Shown here piece by piece: positions 33,477 to 42,557 of a DNA stretch of 64,000 nt. How positions within the stretch are numbered: position 1 is the first letter of the stretch; the number at the start of each line of letters is the position of its first letter. Below the pieces are notes generated by a model. That model worked only from the letters and a program-made list of their open reading frames with translations, had not been told where the DNA came from and did no database searches. Both the position numbers and the translations under genes were made by a program. The stretch is taken from the NCBI RefSeq assembly GCF_900103485.1, contig NZ_FNHW01000001.1, positions 593,418 to 657,417 of the forward strand, read 5' to 3'. Source of the DNA: Fictibacillus solisalsi. GTDB taxonomy: Bacteria; Bacillota; Bacilli; Bacillales; Fictibacillaceae.

Positions 33477-33872
33477 GTGCTTTTGTATATTTGGGTAGGG
33501 ATTGCCGGTATGGCCGGAGCGCTTTTGCGCTATGGACTGGGCCTTGCGGTGAGTGAGAGCTGGGGAGGAGGACTTCCGCTTGCTACCTTCCTGACCAACA
33601 TGGCCGGATCATTTGCGCTTGGCTATCTAACGTTCTGGCTCGGGAGACGCCCATCCGCCCATCCGTATACATCCATGGTCGTTGGTACGGGTCTGATCGG
33701 TTCGTTTACTACGTTTTCCACCTTTAGTGTAGAAAACATTCAGCTCTTCCAAACCGGCCAGACCGCTACGGCTCTTCTATACATCTTGCTCAGCTTAATC
33801 GGAGGACTTTTCATGTCGTGGGCAGGTTTTCGTTTAGGAAGCGGAGTCGCCAAAGGAGGGGCAGCATCGTGA
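33477..33872 (+). CDS. crcB: Fluoride channel CrcB/Fluc subunit 1
   Basis: 131 residues with four membrane helices. Fluc motifs: GIAGMAGALLRYGLG with the conserved Arg, TFLTNMAGSFALGYL with the channel Asn, GTGLIGSFTTFSTFSVE with the phenylalanine box and central FSTF. Starts at GTG. It overlaps the second crcB by four bases (GTGA). Pairs of crcB genes in Firmicutes form heterodimeric fluoride exporters. Confidence 0.92.
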   Translation: MLLYIWVGIAGMAGALLRYGLGLAVSESWGGGLPLATFLTNMAGSFALGYLTFWLGRRPSAHPYTSMVVGTGLIGSFTTFSTFSVENIQLFQTGQTATALLYILLSLIGGLFMSWAGFRLGSGVAKGGAAS

Positions 33873-34225
33873 ACCACATGTTGCTTGTGGCTGCGGGGGG
33901 ATTTTTTGGCGCGGTGTTCCGTTTCGGAATTGGCCAATGGGTTATAAAACAAACGTCTACTGCATTTCCTTTGGCAACGTTGTTTGTGAACATTACAGGT
34001 TCTTTTTTGCTTGGTTGGATTACGGCGATGGAACCTTCTGATTCTATCAGACTGTTTTTTGGAATAGGATTTATGGGGGCATTTACGACGTTCTCAACAC
34101 TTAAGCTGGAGAGCATTCAATTTTATCGAAAAAAACAATGGGACGTGCTGATTCTATATTTGGCACTGAGTTACTTCGTCGGTATACTGGCTGCATTGGC
34201 CGGGTTCGTGCTGGGCATCCGGTAA
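33869..34225 (+). CDS. crcB: Fluoride channel CrcB/Fluc subunit 2
   Basis: 118 residues, four helices: LLVAAGGFFGAVFRFGIGQW, ATLFVNITGSFLLGWI and GFMGAFTTFSTLKLE carry the same Arg, Asn and FTTFST elements as subunit 1. The GTG at 33869 overlaps the first gene's stop and has AAAGGAGGGG 8 bases upstream; a longer frame starts inside crcB1 without support. Should form an antiparallel heterodimer with subunit 1. Confidence 0.92.
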   Translation: MNHMLLVAAGGFFGAVFRFGIGQWVIKQTSTAFPLATLFVNITGSFLLGWITAMEPSDSIRLFFGIGFMGAFTTFSTLKLESIQFYRKKQWDVLILYLALSYFVGILAALAGFVLGIR

Positions 34226-34267
34226 TACCGGACAAGCTATTATCAATACAGAGAGTAGGGAAACGCA

Positions 34268-34858
34268 TTGAAAGAAATGGTACTGTCACTTTTGGAGTGG
34301 ATTGTGGGGCTTGGACATCTCGGAATTGCACTTGGTCTTATGGTAGAGGTTATTCCAAGCGAGTTGGTTTTGTCGTATGCGGGCTATCTCATTTCGCAGG
34401 GACATCTGAGTTTTGCCGGTTCAGTTATTGCCGGAACAATCGGGGGAACCATCGCCCAGTTGTTTTTATACTGGATGGGGTATTATGGCGGAAGACCCTT
34501 TTTGGAAAAGTACGGAAAGTATATTCTGATCAGTCAGAAACAGATTGATTTATCAGAAAGCTGGTTTGAGAAATATGGCAATGGTGTGATTTTCTTTGCC
34601 CGTTTCATTCCTGTTGTCCGGCATGCCATTTCAATTCCCGCAGGCATTGCAAAAATGTCATTTTCTAAATTTACGATCTATACCTTGCTGGCTATTATTC
34701 CTTGGTCGATCTTATTTATCTATCTGGGAAGCCAGCTTGGAAGCAACTGGGAAGACATTAAAACGATTGCCGCTCCATTTACGAGAGGGATTGCCATTGG
34801 CGCCATTGTCATTCTCTTCATTGTCATCATCTTTAAAGTGAGAAAAGGAAAAAAATAA
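34268..34858 (+). CDS. DedA-family membrane protein
   Basis: 196 residues with about five hydrophobic stretches. DedA motifs: GLMVEVIPSELVLSYAGYL (the E-x-x-P-S segment), GGTIAQLFLYWMGYYGGRPF, and ARFIPVVRHAISIPAGIAKM with the F-x-R-x3-P-x2-R signature. DedA proteins support lipid-carrier (undecaprenyl phosphate or phosphatidylethanolamine) translocation and proton-motive-force homeostasis. The start is TTG at 34268; an ATG nine bases later is possible. Confidence 0.85.
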   Translation: MKEMVLSLLEWIVGLGHLGIALGLMVEVIPSELVLSYAGYLISQGHLSFAGSVIAGTIGGTIAQLFLYWMGYYGGRPFLEKYGKYILISQKQIDLSESWFEKYGNGVIFFARFIPVVRHAISIPAGIAKMSFSKFTIYTLLAIIPWSILFIYLGSQLGSNWEDIKTIAAPFTRGIAIGAIVILFIVIIFKVRKGKK

Positions 34859-34871
34859 ATCTTACTGCTCG

Positions 34872-34903
34872 TAGAAGGGCCCTGTCTCAAGGGTCTTTTT
34901 CTA
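34872..34903 (+). terminator. Intrinsic terminator of the DedA gene
   Basis: AGGGCCCTTG-like stem (GGGCCCTGT with TCAAGGGTCT) followed by TTTTTC, 15 bases after the stop; pairing is imperfect. Confidence 0.6.
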
Positions 34904-34949
34904 TGTTTATGGTCATACATTTATCAAAAGAAGCGGGCGGGTGAGGAGA

Positions 34950-35132
34950 ATGGATGAGCTGGCGAGAAATAAAATAATCAATGAGGTGCTTATGAGAATG
35001 AGAGGGGAACAAGAAAAGGAGGAGGTGGCCAACTGTATTTCCAGAGCCATGAGGGAATGCGGATACAAACAAGAGAATATCCAGCGGGTGATTGAGCGGG
35101 TCCATAGTCAGTTCAACCGAAATAAAATGTAA
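34950..35132 (+). CDS. Small helical protein of unknown function
   Basis: About 60 residues, charged and helical: ELARNKIINEVLMRMRGEQE, then a central ANCISRAMRECGYKQENI and a basic end. No family recognised. The start is ambiguous: the ATG at 34950 lies too close to GTGAGGAG, while an in-frame GTG at 34941 is that site itself. Coding is likely from base composition and position between terminator and next gene. Confidence 0.45.
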   Translation: MDELARNKIINEVLMRMRGEQEKEEVANCISRAMRECGYKQENIQRVIERVHSQFNRNKM

Positions 35133-35210
35133 ACACGCGGACAGTATGCGTGTTTTTTTGTTACACTTATCGGAGGAATACATAAAAAATAAGGATGGAG
35201 CGGTGTAGCT

Positions 35211-36278
35211 ATGAATGAATCCATTACTTCACTTTGCGGCATTCGATATCCTATTGTGCAGGCTGGAATGGCCGGTGGCCCGGCAACGCCGGAGTTGGCA
35301 GCGGCGGTTTCCAATGCCGGCGGATTAGGTACGTTGGGAGCGGGTTATATGGCGCCCAACGAGGTAAAAGCCGCAATTAAGAGCATAAAGGAAATGACGG
35401 CCAAGCCCTTTGCCGTCAACCTTTTTCTGCCGGAGGAATTTACGTTTCAGAGAGATCAGACTGAAAAAATGGAAGCAACGCTTGAAGGATTTAAAGAAAG
35501 GCTGGGAATGGAGAAGTCATCCCGGTTTGCGGGATGGACGTCCCATTTTCAGGAGCAGTTGAATGTGGTAATTGAAGAGAAAGTACCAGTCATCAGTTTT
35601 ACATTCAATGCACCGAACAAAGAAGTAATCGACAGGCTGAAACAAGAAGGCGTGGTTACGATTGCGACTGCCACCACCGTGGAAGAGGCCGTCCGTCTCG
35701 AAGCGGCAGGCATCGATGCGATCTCGGCCCAGGGAAGTGAAGCAGGGGGCCATAGAGGAACATTTCTTGGAAGCGAAGAGCAGGCACTGATCGGCTCAAT
35801 GGTTTTGATTCCCTTGATTGCTGATGCGGTTTCTGTTCCGGTCATTGGTGCCGGGGGAATTATGGATGCGAGGGGTATGGCTGCCGCCTTTGCGCTTGGA
35901 GCAAGCGCTGTCCAGCTGGGTACTGCTTTTTTAACAGCAGAAGAAAGCGGAGCTCATCATCTGCATAAAGAAGCTGTGCTGGAATCGAAAGAAACGGACC
36001 TGAGGCTGACCAAAGCGTTTTCGGGCAAAATGGCAAGAGGTATTTCAAATAGTTTTATGGAAGAGATGAAAGCTGTTGACGACCTTCCTCCATATCCTAT
36101 TCAAAATGCATTGACTTCCGGACTTCGGAAAGCTGCTGCGAGCCAGGGAGAAAAAGGGTACATGTCCCTATGGGCAGGGCAGGGTGCCCCACTGGCTAAA
36201 AGAAGGCCAGCGAAGCAGCTAGTCGAGACCCTTATCGCTGATTATAACCGGATTGCAGACGGGCTTGTAAAACTTTAA
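35211..36278 (+). CDS. Nitronate monooxygenase (2-nitropropane dioxygenase family)
   Basis: 355-residue FMN-dependent TIM barrel. YPIVQAGMAGGPATPELAAA at the N-terminus, GGLGTLGAGYM, the substrate loop SAQGSEAGGHRGTF and phosphate-binding VIGAGGIMDARGMAAAFALG with AVQLGTAFL are all class motifs. It oxidises alkyl nitronates such as propionate-3-nitronate. Closest in B. subtilis is YrpB. Weak GGAGCGG upstream of the ATG. Monocistronic. Confidence 0.9.
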   Translation: MNESITSLCGIRYPIVQAGMAGGPATPELAAAVSNAGGLGTLGAGYMAPNEVKAAIKSIKEMTAKPFAVNLFLPEEFTFQRDQTEKMEATLEGFKERLGMEKSSRFAGWTSHFQEQLNVVIEEKVPVISFTFNAPNKEVIDRLKQEGVVTIATATTVEEAVRLEAAGIDAISAQGSEAGGHRGTFLGSEEQALIGSMVLIPLIADAVSVPVIGAGGIMDARGMAAAFALGASAVQLGTAFLTAEESGAHHLHKEAVLESKETDLRLTKAFSGKMARGISNSFMEEMKAVDDLPPYPIQNALTSGLRKAAASQGEKGYMSLWAGQGAPLAKRRPAKQLVETLIADYNRIADGLVKL

Positions 36279-36284
36279 ACCGGA

Positions 36285-36324
36285 AAAAAGCCGCAGCCCC
36301 TGGTCCTGGGCTTGCGGCCTTTAT
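36285..36324. terminator. Bidirectional terminator
   Basis: AAGCCGCAGCCC pairs with GGGCTTGCGGCCTT-type arm around TGGTCCT; A run left and T run right, between convergent genes. Confidence 0.75.
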
Positions 36325-36617
36325 CGTTTTACGGTTTTAAACAACTCCGTCGCGTTCTCTTTTAATTCCTTTGCAGATTCTCCTACACTTTTGATGCTTT
36401 GTGTTTTATTGTAGACATCGTATTTCAAATACTCGGTTTTTTCATTGAGCAGTGCGGTCTGGTTTGTCACGTCATTTACCTCCGCCTGCATCAGCTGAGT
36501 GGTACGGTTTAAGTTTTCAATGGTTGACTTGCTCGATTTCATCAGCTTAACAGCATAGACCCCAAGGAAGACCAATGCTGCGACAACAATTGCAATGCTA
36601 ATCCAGATGATGACCAA
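36321..36617 (-). CDS. DUF948-family membrane-anchored protein
   Basis: 98 residues. A single N-terminal membrane helix (VIIWISIAIVVAALVFLGVY) followed by a long coiled-coil helix with regular hydrophobic spacing, the plan of DUF948/YtxG proteins. The TTG at 36617 is the likely start, with AAGGAGGG 7 bases upstream; a longer frame to 36671 has no site. YtxG homologues are general-stress, envelope-associated proteins in Bacillus, here separated from the YtxH gene at 15 kb. Confidence 0.75.
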   Translation of the reverse strand: MVIIWISIAIVVAALVFLGVYAVKLMKSSKSTIENLNRTTQLMQAEVNDVTNQTALLNEKTEYLKYDVYNKTQSIKSVGESAKELKENATELFKTVKR

Positions 36618-36679
36618 AATATTGCCCTCCTTCAATCTCTTTATTCTTGTGATACCCATTATACTTATCATACAAACAA

Positions 36680-36717
36680 AAGCCGGCTGATATTCAAAAG
36701 ATCAGTCGGCTTTTTTT
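36680..36717 (-). terminator. Intrinsic terminator of the siderophore operon
   Basis: AGCCGGCTGA pairs with TCAGTCGGCT (one G-U); it overlaps the end of the fhuF-like gene, with an A-rich segment to the left supplying the U tract. Confidence 0.7.
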
Positions 36718-37481
36718 AATGGGCATGTATTGCAGCAAGTGCCACCGTCTGTCCGATAGTACAGGCAGCATGTTTTTCTCTGCTGAAATCGATGGTCTTC
36801 ATATCGGGCAGCCAATATGCTGAAAGGATTGGAAGTTGTTCCAAAGTGAAAGCCTTGTGCCTGTTTCACAAGAAATTGGTAGTCGTCTTCTAATCTTTCA
36901 TGGATTGCAGGAGGGTGGTTCTCGCCTTTCCACGTGTTGTATAACCAGGCCATATAAATTAAAGCATTCTCCCAAAGCATCGTTTTTGATGCTTTTGTGT
37001 TTGCTGCCAAGTAATCAAGCATAACCGATATGTTTTCGGCGAAAAGTGTTTCAACAACCGATGATCTCCAATTTTCCCGGTTTCCGACCATAGGCATCCC
37101 ATCACTGTTTTGAAGGGAAAAAGACGGCAGCCAGCTATGTTCTTTTTCGCCATCTTCCTCGTCAATGATCACCACATTTTCCAGACGGATATCAAATTGC
37201 TTATTCAGCATCGACATGGCATAAAGGGAAGAGGTGAGAATACAGAAAACATAGCGCTTAAAGAACATGGAGGCTATGACCCTTTGTTCTTTGGAGCCGA
37301 TTTTATCACCCACGGTTTCCATATAGGAAAGCATACGTTGCTTATTTAATAAGAGAGACGCTGGAAAGGCAGCCTTTTCCTTTGAAAAATGGAATTTAAA
37401 GCTGGAGCGTTTTTCAATATCAGTCTGTTCCAAGAGAGACCAGCCGTTAAGGTTAGGCATATTGTGCTGTGGGTAAGCCAT
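36702..37481 (-). CDS. FhuF-like ferric-siderophore reductase
   Basis: 259 residues. The C-terminus [19 protein letters not shown] holds the C-C-x10-C-x2-C arrangement that binds the 2Fe-2S cluster of FhuF-type reductases, and the body resembles the IucA/IucC-associated FhuF domain. It would release iron by reducing imported ferric siderophore in the cytoplasm. The ATG at 37481 is chosen from GGGGAG upstream; it overlaps the ATPase gene by 29 bases. Last gene of the minus-strand siderophore uptake operon, which fits the role. Confidence 0.8.
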   Translation of the reverse strand: MAYPQHNMPNLNGWSLLEQTDIEKRSSFKFHFSKEKAAFPASLLLNKQRMLSYMETVGDKIGSKEQRVIASMFFKRYVFCILTSSLYAMSMLNKQFDIRLENVVIIDEEDGEKEHSWLPSFSLQNSDGMPMVGNRENWRSSVVETLFAENISVMLDYLAANTKASKTMLWENALIYMAWLYNTWKGENHPPAIHERLEDDYQFLVKQAQGFHFGTTSNPFSILAARYEDHRFQQRKTCCLYYRTDGGTCCNTCPLKKAD

Positions 37482-38274
37482 TTCTCGCGATTCTCCCCTT
37501 TCCGTATGGAATGCACATTGGTGTGCCGAATAAAGGATCTTCAATAATTTTGCATGGCATATGAAAAACATCGGCAACGAGTTTTTCATTCATGATAGCT
37601 TCCGGACAACCTTGAGCTGCTACCGAATGATTCTGGATGGCCACCAGATGGTGGGCATACCTGCAGGCCAGGTTAAGATCGTGCAGGACCATTACAATGG
37701 TGCGTTTTTCCCTTGCATTCAGCTCAAAGAGCAGATCGAGTATTTCAATCTGGTGTGTCATGTCCAAATACGTAGTCGGTTCGTCGAGAAGGATGGTTTC
37801 CGTTCCCTGAGCAAGGGTCATGGCAATCCACGCACGCTGTCTTTGTCCCCCGGAGAGGGAATCAACACTTCTCTCCGCCAATTCAAGCATATTGGTCGCC
37901 GTCAGGGCCTGAGTAACCGCCTCTTCGTCTTTCTTAGACCATTGTTTCAACCAAGATTGGTATGGGTACCTTCCTTGTTTAACCAGCTGAAGAACAGTCA
38001 GTCCCTCCGGTGCCACCGGCCCCTGGGGTAAAATGGCCAGCTCTTTTGCCACGTCCTTTGTTGACCGTTTGGCGATGTCCTTCCCATTTAAAAGAATTGC
38101 TCCTTCTTCAGGTGCTAGAAGGCGCGCCATGGAACGCAATAGTGTCGACTTTCCACACCCGTTACTGCCGATTAAAACGGTGATTTCCCCTTTTGGTATC
38201 GAAAGATTCAGGTCTTGAATCACAGGTTTTTTTCCATAGGATAATGTTAAAGATTCGGTTTGCAGAATGGACAT
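37453..38274 (-). CDS. Iron-siderophore ABC transporter ATP-binding protein
   Basis: 273 residues of the FecE/FhuC family: Walker [17 protein letters not shown]-loop LAILPQGP, signature [11 protein letters not shown], Walker [14 protein letters not shown] and H-loop [14 protein letters not shown]. The [20 protein letters not shown] segment is typical of siderophore importers and resembles B. subtilis YusV/FpbP. AAGGAGCG precedes the ATG. In the operon permease-permease-ATPase-reductase. Confidence 0.9.
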   Translation of the reverse strand: MSILQTESLTLSYGKKPVIQDLNLSIPKGEITVLIGSNGCGKSTLLRSMARLLAPEEGAILLNGKDIAKRSTKDVAKELAILPQGPVAPEGLTVLQLVKQGRYPYQSWLKQWSKKDEEAVTQALTATNMLELAERSVDSLSGGQRQRAWIAMTLAQGTETILLDEPTTYLDMTHQIEILDLLFELNAREKRTIVMVLHDLNLACRYAHHLVAIQNHSVAAQGCPEAIMNEKLVADVFHMPCKIIEDPLFGTPMCIPYGKGRIARNGLPTAQYA

Positions 38275-38285
38275 GAAATCGCTCC

Positions 38286-39332
38286 TTAACCATGATTTTT
38301 AAATAGAAGGTAAATAAAATAGGGAGCACCGATGGCAGCGGTGAAAACTCCTGCTGGAACTTCCAGCGGTGAGAGAAGTGTTCTTCCTGCCAAATCAGCA
38401 AGCAATACGATAATGGCCCCAAGAAAAGCGGATACAGGAAGCAGAGCGCCGAAGGAAGAGCCAACCAGCCTTCTGGCGATATGCGGCGCGATCAAGCCAA
38501 CAAATCCAATGGCTCCGGTAAAAGCGACGGCCGAACCGGCCAGAGCTGTACTGATCAGCAGTAATAAAAGACGGTTCTTGTTCACTGAATGCCCGAGACT
38601 TGAGGACACATCATCACCCAGCTCCTGAACGTTCAATTTTCTTGCGGATGCAAGCAAAAGAGGTGTCAGGATAAGAAACCAGGGCAAGAGGCTGTATACA
38701 TCTTTCCAGTTCGTCGCATAAACCGTACCAGTGAGCCAGATCGTTGCCTGCGGAGCGGCATAAATGGGTCCGAGGACGATCATGAGTGTTGTAAGAGCCT
38801 GGGCTGCGGTCATCAGGCCCACACCAATCAAAATCAGCCTTACAGGTGATATTCCGCGTTTCCATGCAAGAAGGTAAATCAAGGCTCCCATAAGAAACGC
38901 TCCGGTTACAGCCGCAACAGGCAAATAACCGATGCTCACCGTCAAATTGTTGCTTTGGCTGCTGAAGACCGTTATAAAGGTAACGGCTGCAAAGCCTGCG
39001 CCGGATGTAATGCCAAGCATATCTGGCGAAGCAAGTGGATTTCGTATGATTCCCTGCAAAATGGCTCCTGACAGGGAAAGGGAAGCCCCTGCAATCACAG
39101 CAATTAGGATTCTGGGAAGCCTGAATTCATGTATAACAACATCGTTAATTCCGGCACCAGTCCCAGTCAGGGATTGTATGACTTCGAGAGGAGAGATGTA
39201 CAGCTCCCCGATCCCAATGCTTACCGACATGATGGCCATTGTCACAAGGACAAGAATCAGTGAAGTGAACAGGGCTTTTTTATCTATTAGAAACGAAAAT
39301 CTTCTGGACCTTGCTGTAATATACTTGCTCAT
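38286..39332 (-). CDS. Iron-siderophore ABC transporter permease (FecCD family), subunit 2
   Basis: 348 residues, about nine or ten helices. FecCD motifs: [47 protein letters not shown] (long motif, key residues QG-RNPLA-P-LG), and [15 protein letters not shown] near the end, where the EAA-like loop contacts the ATPase. Similar to YfhA/YfiZ of the schizokinen system. Start overlaps the upstream permease by four bases (ATGA). Confidence 0.9.
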   Translation of the reverse strand: MSKYITARSRRFSFLIDKKALFTSLILVLVTMAIMSVSIGIGELYISPLEVIQSLTGTGAGINDVVIHEFRLPRILIAVIAGASLSLSGAILQGIIRNPLASPDMLGITSGAGFAAVTFITVFSSQSNNLTVSIGYLPVAAVTGAFLMGALIYLLAWKRGISPVRLILIGVGLMTAAQALTTLMIVLGPIYAAPQATIWLTGTVYATNWKDVYSLLPWFLILTPLLLASARKLNVQELGDDVSSSLGHSVNKNRLLLLLISTALAGSAVAFTGAIGFVGLIAPHIARRLVGSSFGALLPVSAFLGAIIVLLADLAGRTLLSPLEVPAGVFTAAIGAPYFIYLLFKNHG

Positions 39333-40336
39333 TTAAATGATCCTTTTCGGGCGATATGAATAAAAAACGGCGTACCGATCAAAGCGGTCATTACACCAAC
39401 CGGAACTTCTTCCGGAAGTACGATGTATCGGGCACCAATGTCGGCAGTAATCAGCAGTATACCGCCAAATAAAGCGGAAAAGGGGATAACCCAACGATGG
39501 TCATTACCGACAAGATAACGGGCGAAATGAGGAACAACAATACCGATAAAACTAATTGGGCCCGCCACTGCGACGGATCCGCCGGCAAGCAGCACGATCA
39601 AGACACCAGCCAGAATCTTAAAGAGCAGTGTCCTCTGGCCAAGGCTTTTGGCAACATCTTCACCAAGTAAAAAGGTATTAAGCTGGCGGAACATCAGCAA
39701 GGAACCAATCCAGGCAGTCACAAGATAAGGAAGCACAGGATAAAGAAACTCCATTTTTCGGCCCTGTATTGATCCAGCCAGCCAGAAGAGTACTTCTTCC
39801 AGCGCTTTTTGATTCGCCACCAGCATTCCTTGTGTAAGAGAGGCAAACATCGCAGCGATAACCGCACCTGCCAGTGTCATTTTTATTGGGGTTAAACCGC
39901 TGCGCCCCGCAGAACCCAATATGTATACGGCCAAAGCCGAGACAGCAGCACCTAGAAATGCAATCCAGGTGAATTGCTGAAGAGAACTGATTTGAAAGAA
40001 TGAGACAGCCATAACGATAAAAAAACCTGCTCCCGCGTTCAATCCGAAAATATCGGTGGATGCGATTGGGTTCCGTGTCACCGCTTGCAGAAGCACACCG
40101 GCCAATGCGAGTGAAATCCCAACTGCCGCACCGATCAAAGCGCGGGGAAGACGGGCATTTCGTATAATAAGATGCTGATTGGACCCATTAAAATCAGTAA
40201 ATGCTGCAACAGCTGTTTTCCAGCTTGTGTCGGTATATCCGAATACAACACTAAGCGCCATACAGACAGCCAACATAAGGACTGCCAAAGCGAGAATGGC
40301 AATCTTCGCTTTTGATGATTGAATTACTCCGTTCAT
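39329..40336 (-). CDS. Iron-siderophore ABC transporter permease (FecCD family), subunit 1
   Basis: 335 residues, paralogous to subunit 2. Motifs: RNARLPRALIGAAVGISLAL, GVLLQAVTRNPIASTDIFGL and FIGIVVPHFARYLVG. First gene of the minus-strand operon; a Fur-box-like site lies 67 bases upstream at 40403-40417, shared with the divergent binding-protein gene. Ribosome binding site TGAGGTCC precedes the ATG. Confidence 0.9.
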   Translation of the reverse strand: MNGVIQSSKAKIAILALAVLMLAVCMALSVVFGYTDTSWKTAVAAFTDFNGSNQHLIIRNARLPRALIGAAVGISLALAGVLLQAVTRNPIASTDIFGLNAGAGFFIVMAVSFFQISSLQQFTWIAFLGAAVSALAVYILGSAGRSGLTPIKMTLAGAVIAAMFASLTQGMLVANQKALEEVLFWLAGSIQGRKMEFLYPVLPYLVTAWIGSLLMFRQLNTFLLGEDVAKSLGQRTLLFKILAGVLIVLLAGGSVAVAGPISFIGIVVPHFARYLVGNDHRWVIPFSALFGGILLITADIGARYIVLPEEVPVGVMTALIGTPFFIHIARKGSFK

Positions 40337-40402
40337 AAGGACCTCATAATTAGAAATTTACAATTATAGTTTAAAAAAGATAATGCTGTATGTCAATGAA
40401 TT

Positions 40403-40480
40403 TGAAAATCATTATCAATTACTGTTGACTTTTATTTTTACTTTCAGGTATGATTTGTCTGTAAATGAAATTCATTATCA
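40403..40480. promoter_or_regulatory. Divergent control region with two Fur boxes
   Basis: TGAAAATCATTATCA (40403-40417) matches the 7-1-7 Fur box TGATAATnATTATCA with one substitution; TGAAATTCATTATCA (40466-40480) matches with two. A plus-strand promoter TTGACT (40425-40430)/TATGAT (40449-40454) lies between them, so box 2 sits at about +5 and box 1 in a position to control the minus-strand operon. Confidence 0.85.
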
Positions 40481-40497
40481 ATTGGGGGAGAAAGAAT

Positions 40498-41451
40498 TTG
40501 AATACAGTAAAATCTACATATTCAAAATGGGGAATGATTATTGCCATTCTTTCGCTGATGCTTTTGGCAGCTTGCGGGGGGAATGGTGGAAAGGAATCAT
40601 CCGGAGAAGATTCAAAAGGGTATAGTGTTAAGCATGCAATGGGAACAACCGAGGTAAAGAGCGCAAAACGTGTTGTTGTTTTGACGAATGAAGGAACAGA
40701 AGCGGTGCTGGCAATGGGTATTAAACCTGTTGGTGCCGTTAAATCCTGGCTCGGTGATCCATGGTATGATCACATAAAAGATGATATGAAGGGTGTAGAG
40801 GTGGTTGGCGACGAAAGCCAGGTTAATCTGGAGAAGATCGCTTCCCTTAAACCAGATCTCATTATTGGAAATAAAATGAGACAAGAAAAAATTTATGACC
40901 AATTAAACAAAATTGCACCGACTGTTTTTTCAGAAGACCTGCGCGGTAACTGGAAGCATAATTTCGAATTATATTCCAAGGCTCTAAATAAAGAAAAAGA
41001 AGGAAACAAAGTAATCAGTGATTACGATCAACGCGTCAAACAAATCAGTGAAAAAGCGGGTGATAACCTGAACAAGGAAATTTCTATCGTCCGTTTCATG
41101 CCCGGGGTTTCCCGTATCTACCTAACCAATACATTTTCCGGTGTAATTCTTGATCAGCTCGGCTTTAAACGTCCAAAGGTGGAAAGTAAAGATGATTTCG
41201 TGGCAGAAGTAACGAAGGAACAAATCCCGCAAATGGATGGCGATGAATTGTTTTACTTTACTTACGAAGCAGGGGACGGAGGAGCGACCAAGCAGGAGAA
41301 AGAATGGACCAATGATCCCCTTTGGAAAAATCTCAATGCTGTGAAAAAGGGTAATGTTCACAAGGTTTCTGATGCCATCTGGAATACGGCTGGTGGTGTG
41401 AAAGCAGCCAACCTCATGCTTGATGACATTGAAAAATATTTGGTGAAATAA
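40498..41451 (+). CDS. Iron-siderophore ABC transporter substrate-binding lipoprotein
   Basis: 317 residues. Signal peptide WGMIIAILSLMLLAAC with lipobox LAAC, then a class III periplasmic-binding fold: AKRVVVLTNEGTEAVLAMGI, YDHIKDDMKGVEVVGDESQV, LKPDLIIGNKMRQEKIYDQL and DPLWKNLNAVKKGNVHKV. It resembles YfiY (schizokinen/arthrobactin binding). TTG at 40498 is the likely start, with GGGGGAG 7 bases upstream; an earlier ATG at 40465 overlaps the Fur box. Divergent from its permease operon and controlled by the same Fur boxes. Confidence 0.9.
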   Translation: MNTVKSTYSKWGMIIAILSLMLLAACGGNGGKESSGEDSKGYSVKHAMGTTEVKSAKRVVVLTNEGTEAVLAMGIKPVGAVKSWLGDPWYDHIKDDMKGVEVVGDESQVNLEKIASLKPDLIIGNKMRQEKIYDQLNKIAPTVFSEDLRGNWKHNFELYSKALNKEKEGNKVISDYDQRVKQISEKAGDNLNKEISIVRFMPGVSRIYLTNTFSGVILDQLGFKRPKVESKDDFVAEVTKEQIPQMDGDELFYFTYEAGDGGATKQEKEWTNDPLWKNLNAVKKGNVHKVSDAIWNTAGGVKAANLMLDDIEKYLVK

Positions 41452-41461
41452 GTAACAGATG

Positions 41462-41493
41462 AAGCTCGTGATGCCATATCACGGGCTTTTTTT
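41462..41493 (+). terminator. Intrinsic terminator of the binding-protein gene
   Basis: AGCTCGTGAT pairs with ATCACGGGCT (one G-U) around GCCAT, then a T run. Confidence 0.8.
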
Positions 41494-41589
41494 ATGTTCT
41501 GACAGCGCGTTCTGTGTAATAATTCACACGATGCTCCTGTTCAATCAGGAGGATTGCTATAATGGAACGCGTCAATTTCCGTACGAAAA

Positions 41590-41612
41590 AATATGGACGA
41601 CTTGTCCATATT
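41590..41612 (+). repeat. 9-bp inverted repeat upstream of ycgR
   Basis: AATATGGAC (41590-41598) and GTCCATATT (41604-41612) flank a five-base loop, 44 bases upstream of the ycgR start. It may be an operator or an RNA hairpin; no U tract follows. The AT-rich 200-base leader contains nothing else I recognise, in particular no clear Zur box. Confidence 0.5.
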
Positions 41613-41655
41613 GCCGTATAGTTACTGCAGTAGTTTATCATCCAGGAGGCAAGCT

Positions 41656-42543
41656 ATGCTCTTTTTATCATTGCCGCAATCTTTTTTGCAGATGAATACC
41701 ATTTTTATATCCATACTAATAGAAGCATTGCCCTTTGTGGTACTTGGGGTTTTTATTGCCGGTATCATCCAAATCTTTGTATCAGAGGAACTGGTGGCAA
41801 GAATCATGCCGAAAAATCCGGTTCTTGCCGTATTGTTCGCTTCTTTTCTTGGCGCCCTTTTCCCGGCGTGTGAATGCGGAATCGTGCCGATTGTAAGGCG
41901 TCTTGTTCAAAAAGGGGTGCCTATTTACGCCGGAGTTGCTTTTATGCTGACAGGTCCAATCATCAATCCTGTTGTTCTCTTTTCGACCTACGTTGCTTTT
42001 GGAAGCAACTGGTCCATGCCCTTATACCGTGCCGGCGGAGCTGCTGTAGTTTCCGTTGTAGTTGGTTTGATTCTCGCTTTCTTTTATAAGGGAGATGGAC
42101 TGAAGATTACAGCAGAACATCACCATCACACGCATAAAAAGCTTTCCATTAAACAAAAACTCGGAGAAACACTGAATCATGCGGTTGAAGAATTCTTCTC
42201 CATGGGGAAATACCTTGTGATCGGTTCACTGATTGCCGCAGCGGTCCAAACATATGTGAAAACCTCAACCCTTCTTGCCATTGGCCAGGGACAGGCTTCC
42301 TCGTCACTCGTTATGATGGGCCTTGCGTTTGTTTTATCTCTTTGTTCAGAGGCTGATGCGTTCATTGCGTCTTCCTTCAGAAGTACCTTTTCCACAGGAT
42401 CAATCGTTGCTTTTCTTGTATTCGGTCCGATGCTTGATATGAAAAATTTATTGATGATGCTCTCGGCATTTAAAACAAAGCTGGTGCTCATTACAGTTGT
42501 TTCACTGTCTGTTGTAGTATTTTTATATTCGTTGCTGTTCTAA
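41656..42543 (+). CDS. ycgR: YcgR/YraQ-family permease (DUF318)
   Basis: 295 residues and about eight helices. The conserved DUF318 core is SFLGALFPACECGIVPIVRR with the CECG motif, followed by GVPIYAGVAFMLTGPIINPV and LSLCSEADAFIASSF. A cytoplasmic loop is histidine-rich (AEHHHHTHKK), suggesting metal contact. AGGAGG lies 6 bases before the ATG at 41656. It is paired with the YcgQ-type gene 14 bases downstream, as in B. subtilis ycgRQ. Transport substrate is unproven. Confidence 0.85.
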   Translation: MLFLSLPQSFLQMNTIFISILIEALPFVVLGVFIAGIIQIFVSEELVARIMPKNPVLAVLFASFLGALFPACECGIVPIVRRLVQKGVPIYAGVAFMLTGPIINPVVLFSTYVAFGSNWSMPLYRAGGAAVVSVVVGLILAFFYKGDGLKITAEHHHHTHKKLSIKQKLGETLNHAVEEFFSMGKYLVIGSLIAAAVQTYVKTSTLLAIGQGQASSSLVMMGLAFVLSLCSEADAFIASSFRSTFSTGSIVAFLVFGPMLDMKNLLMMLSAFKTKLVLITVVSLSVVVFLYSLLF

Positions 42544-42557
42544 GGAGGTGTAGTGTT

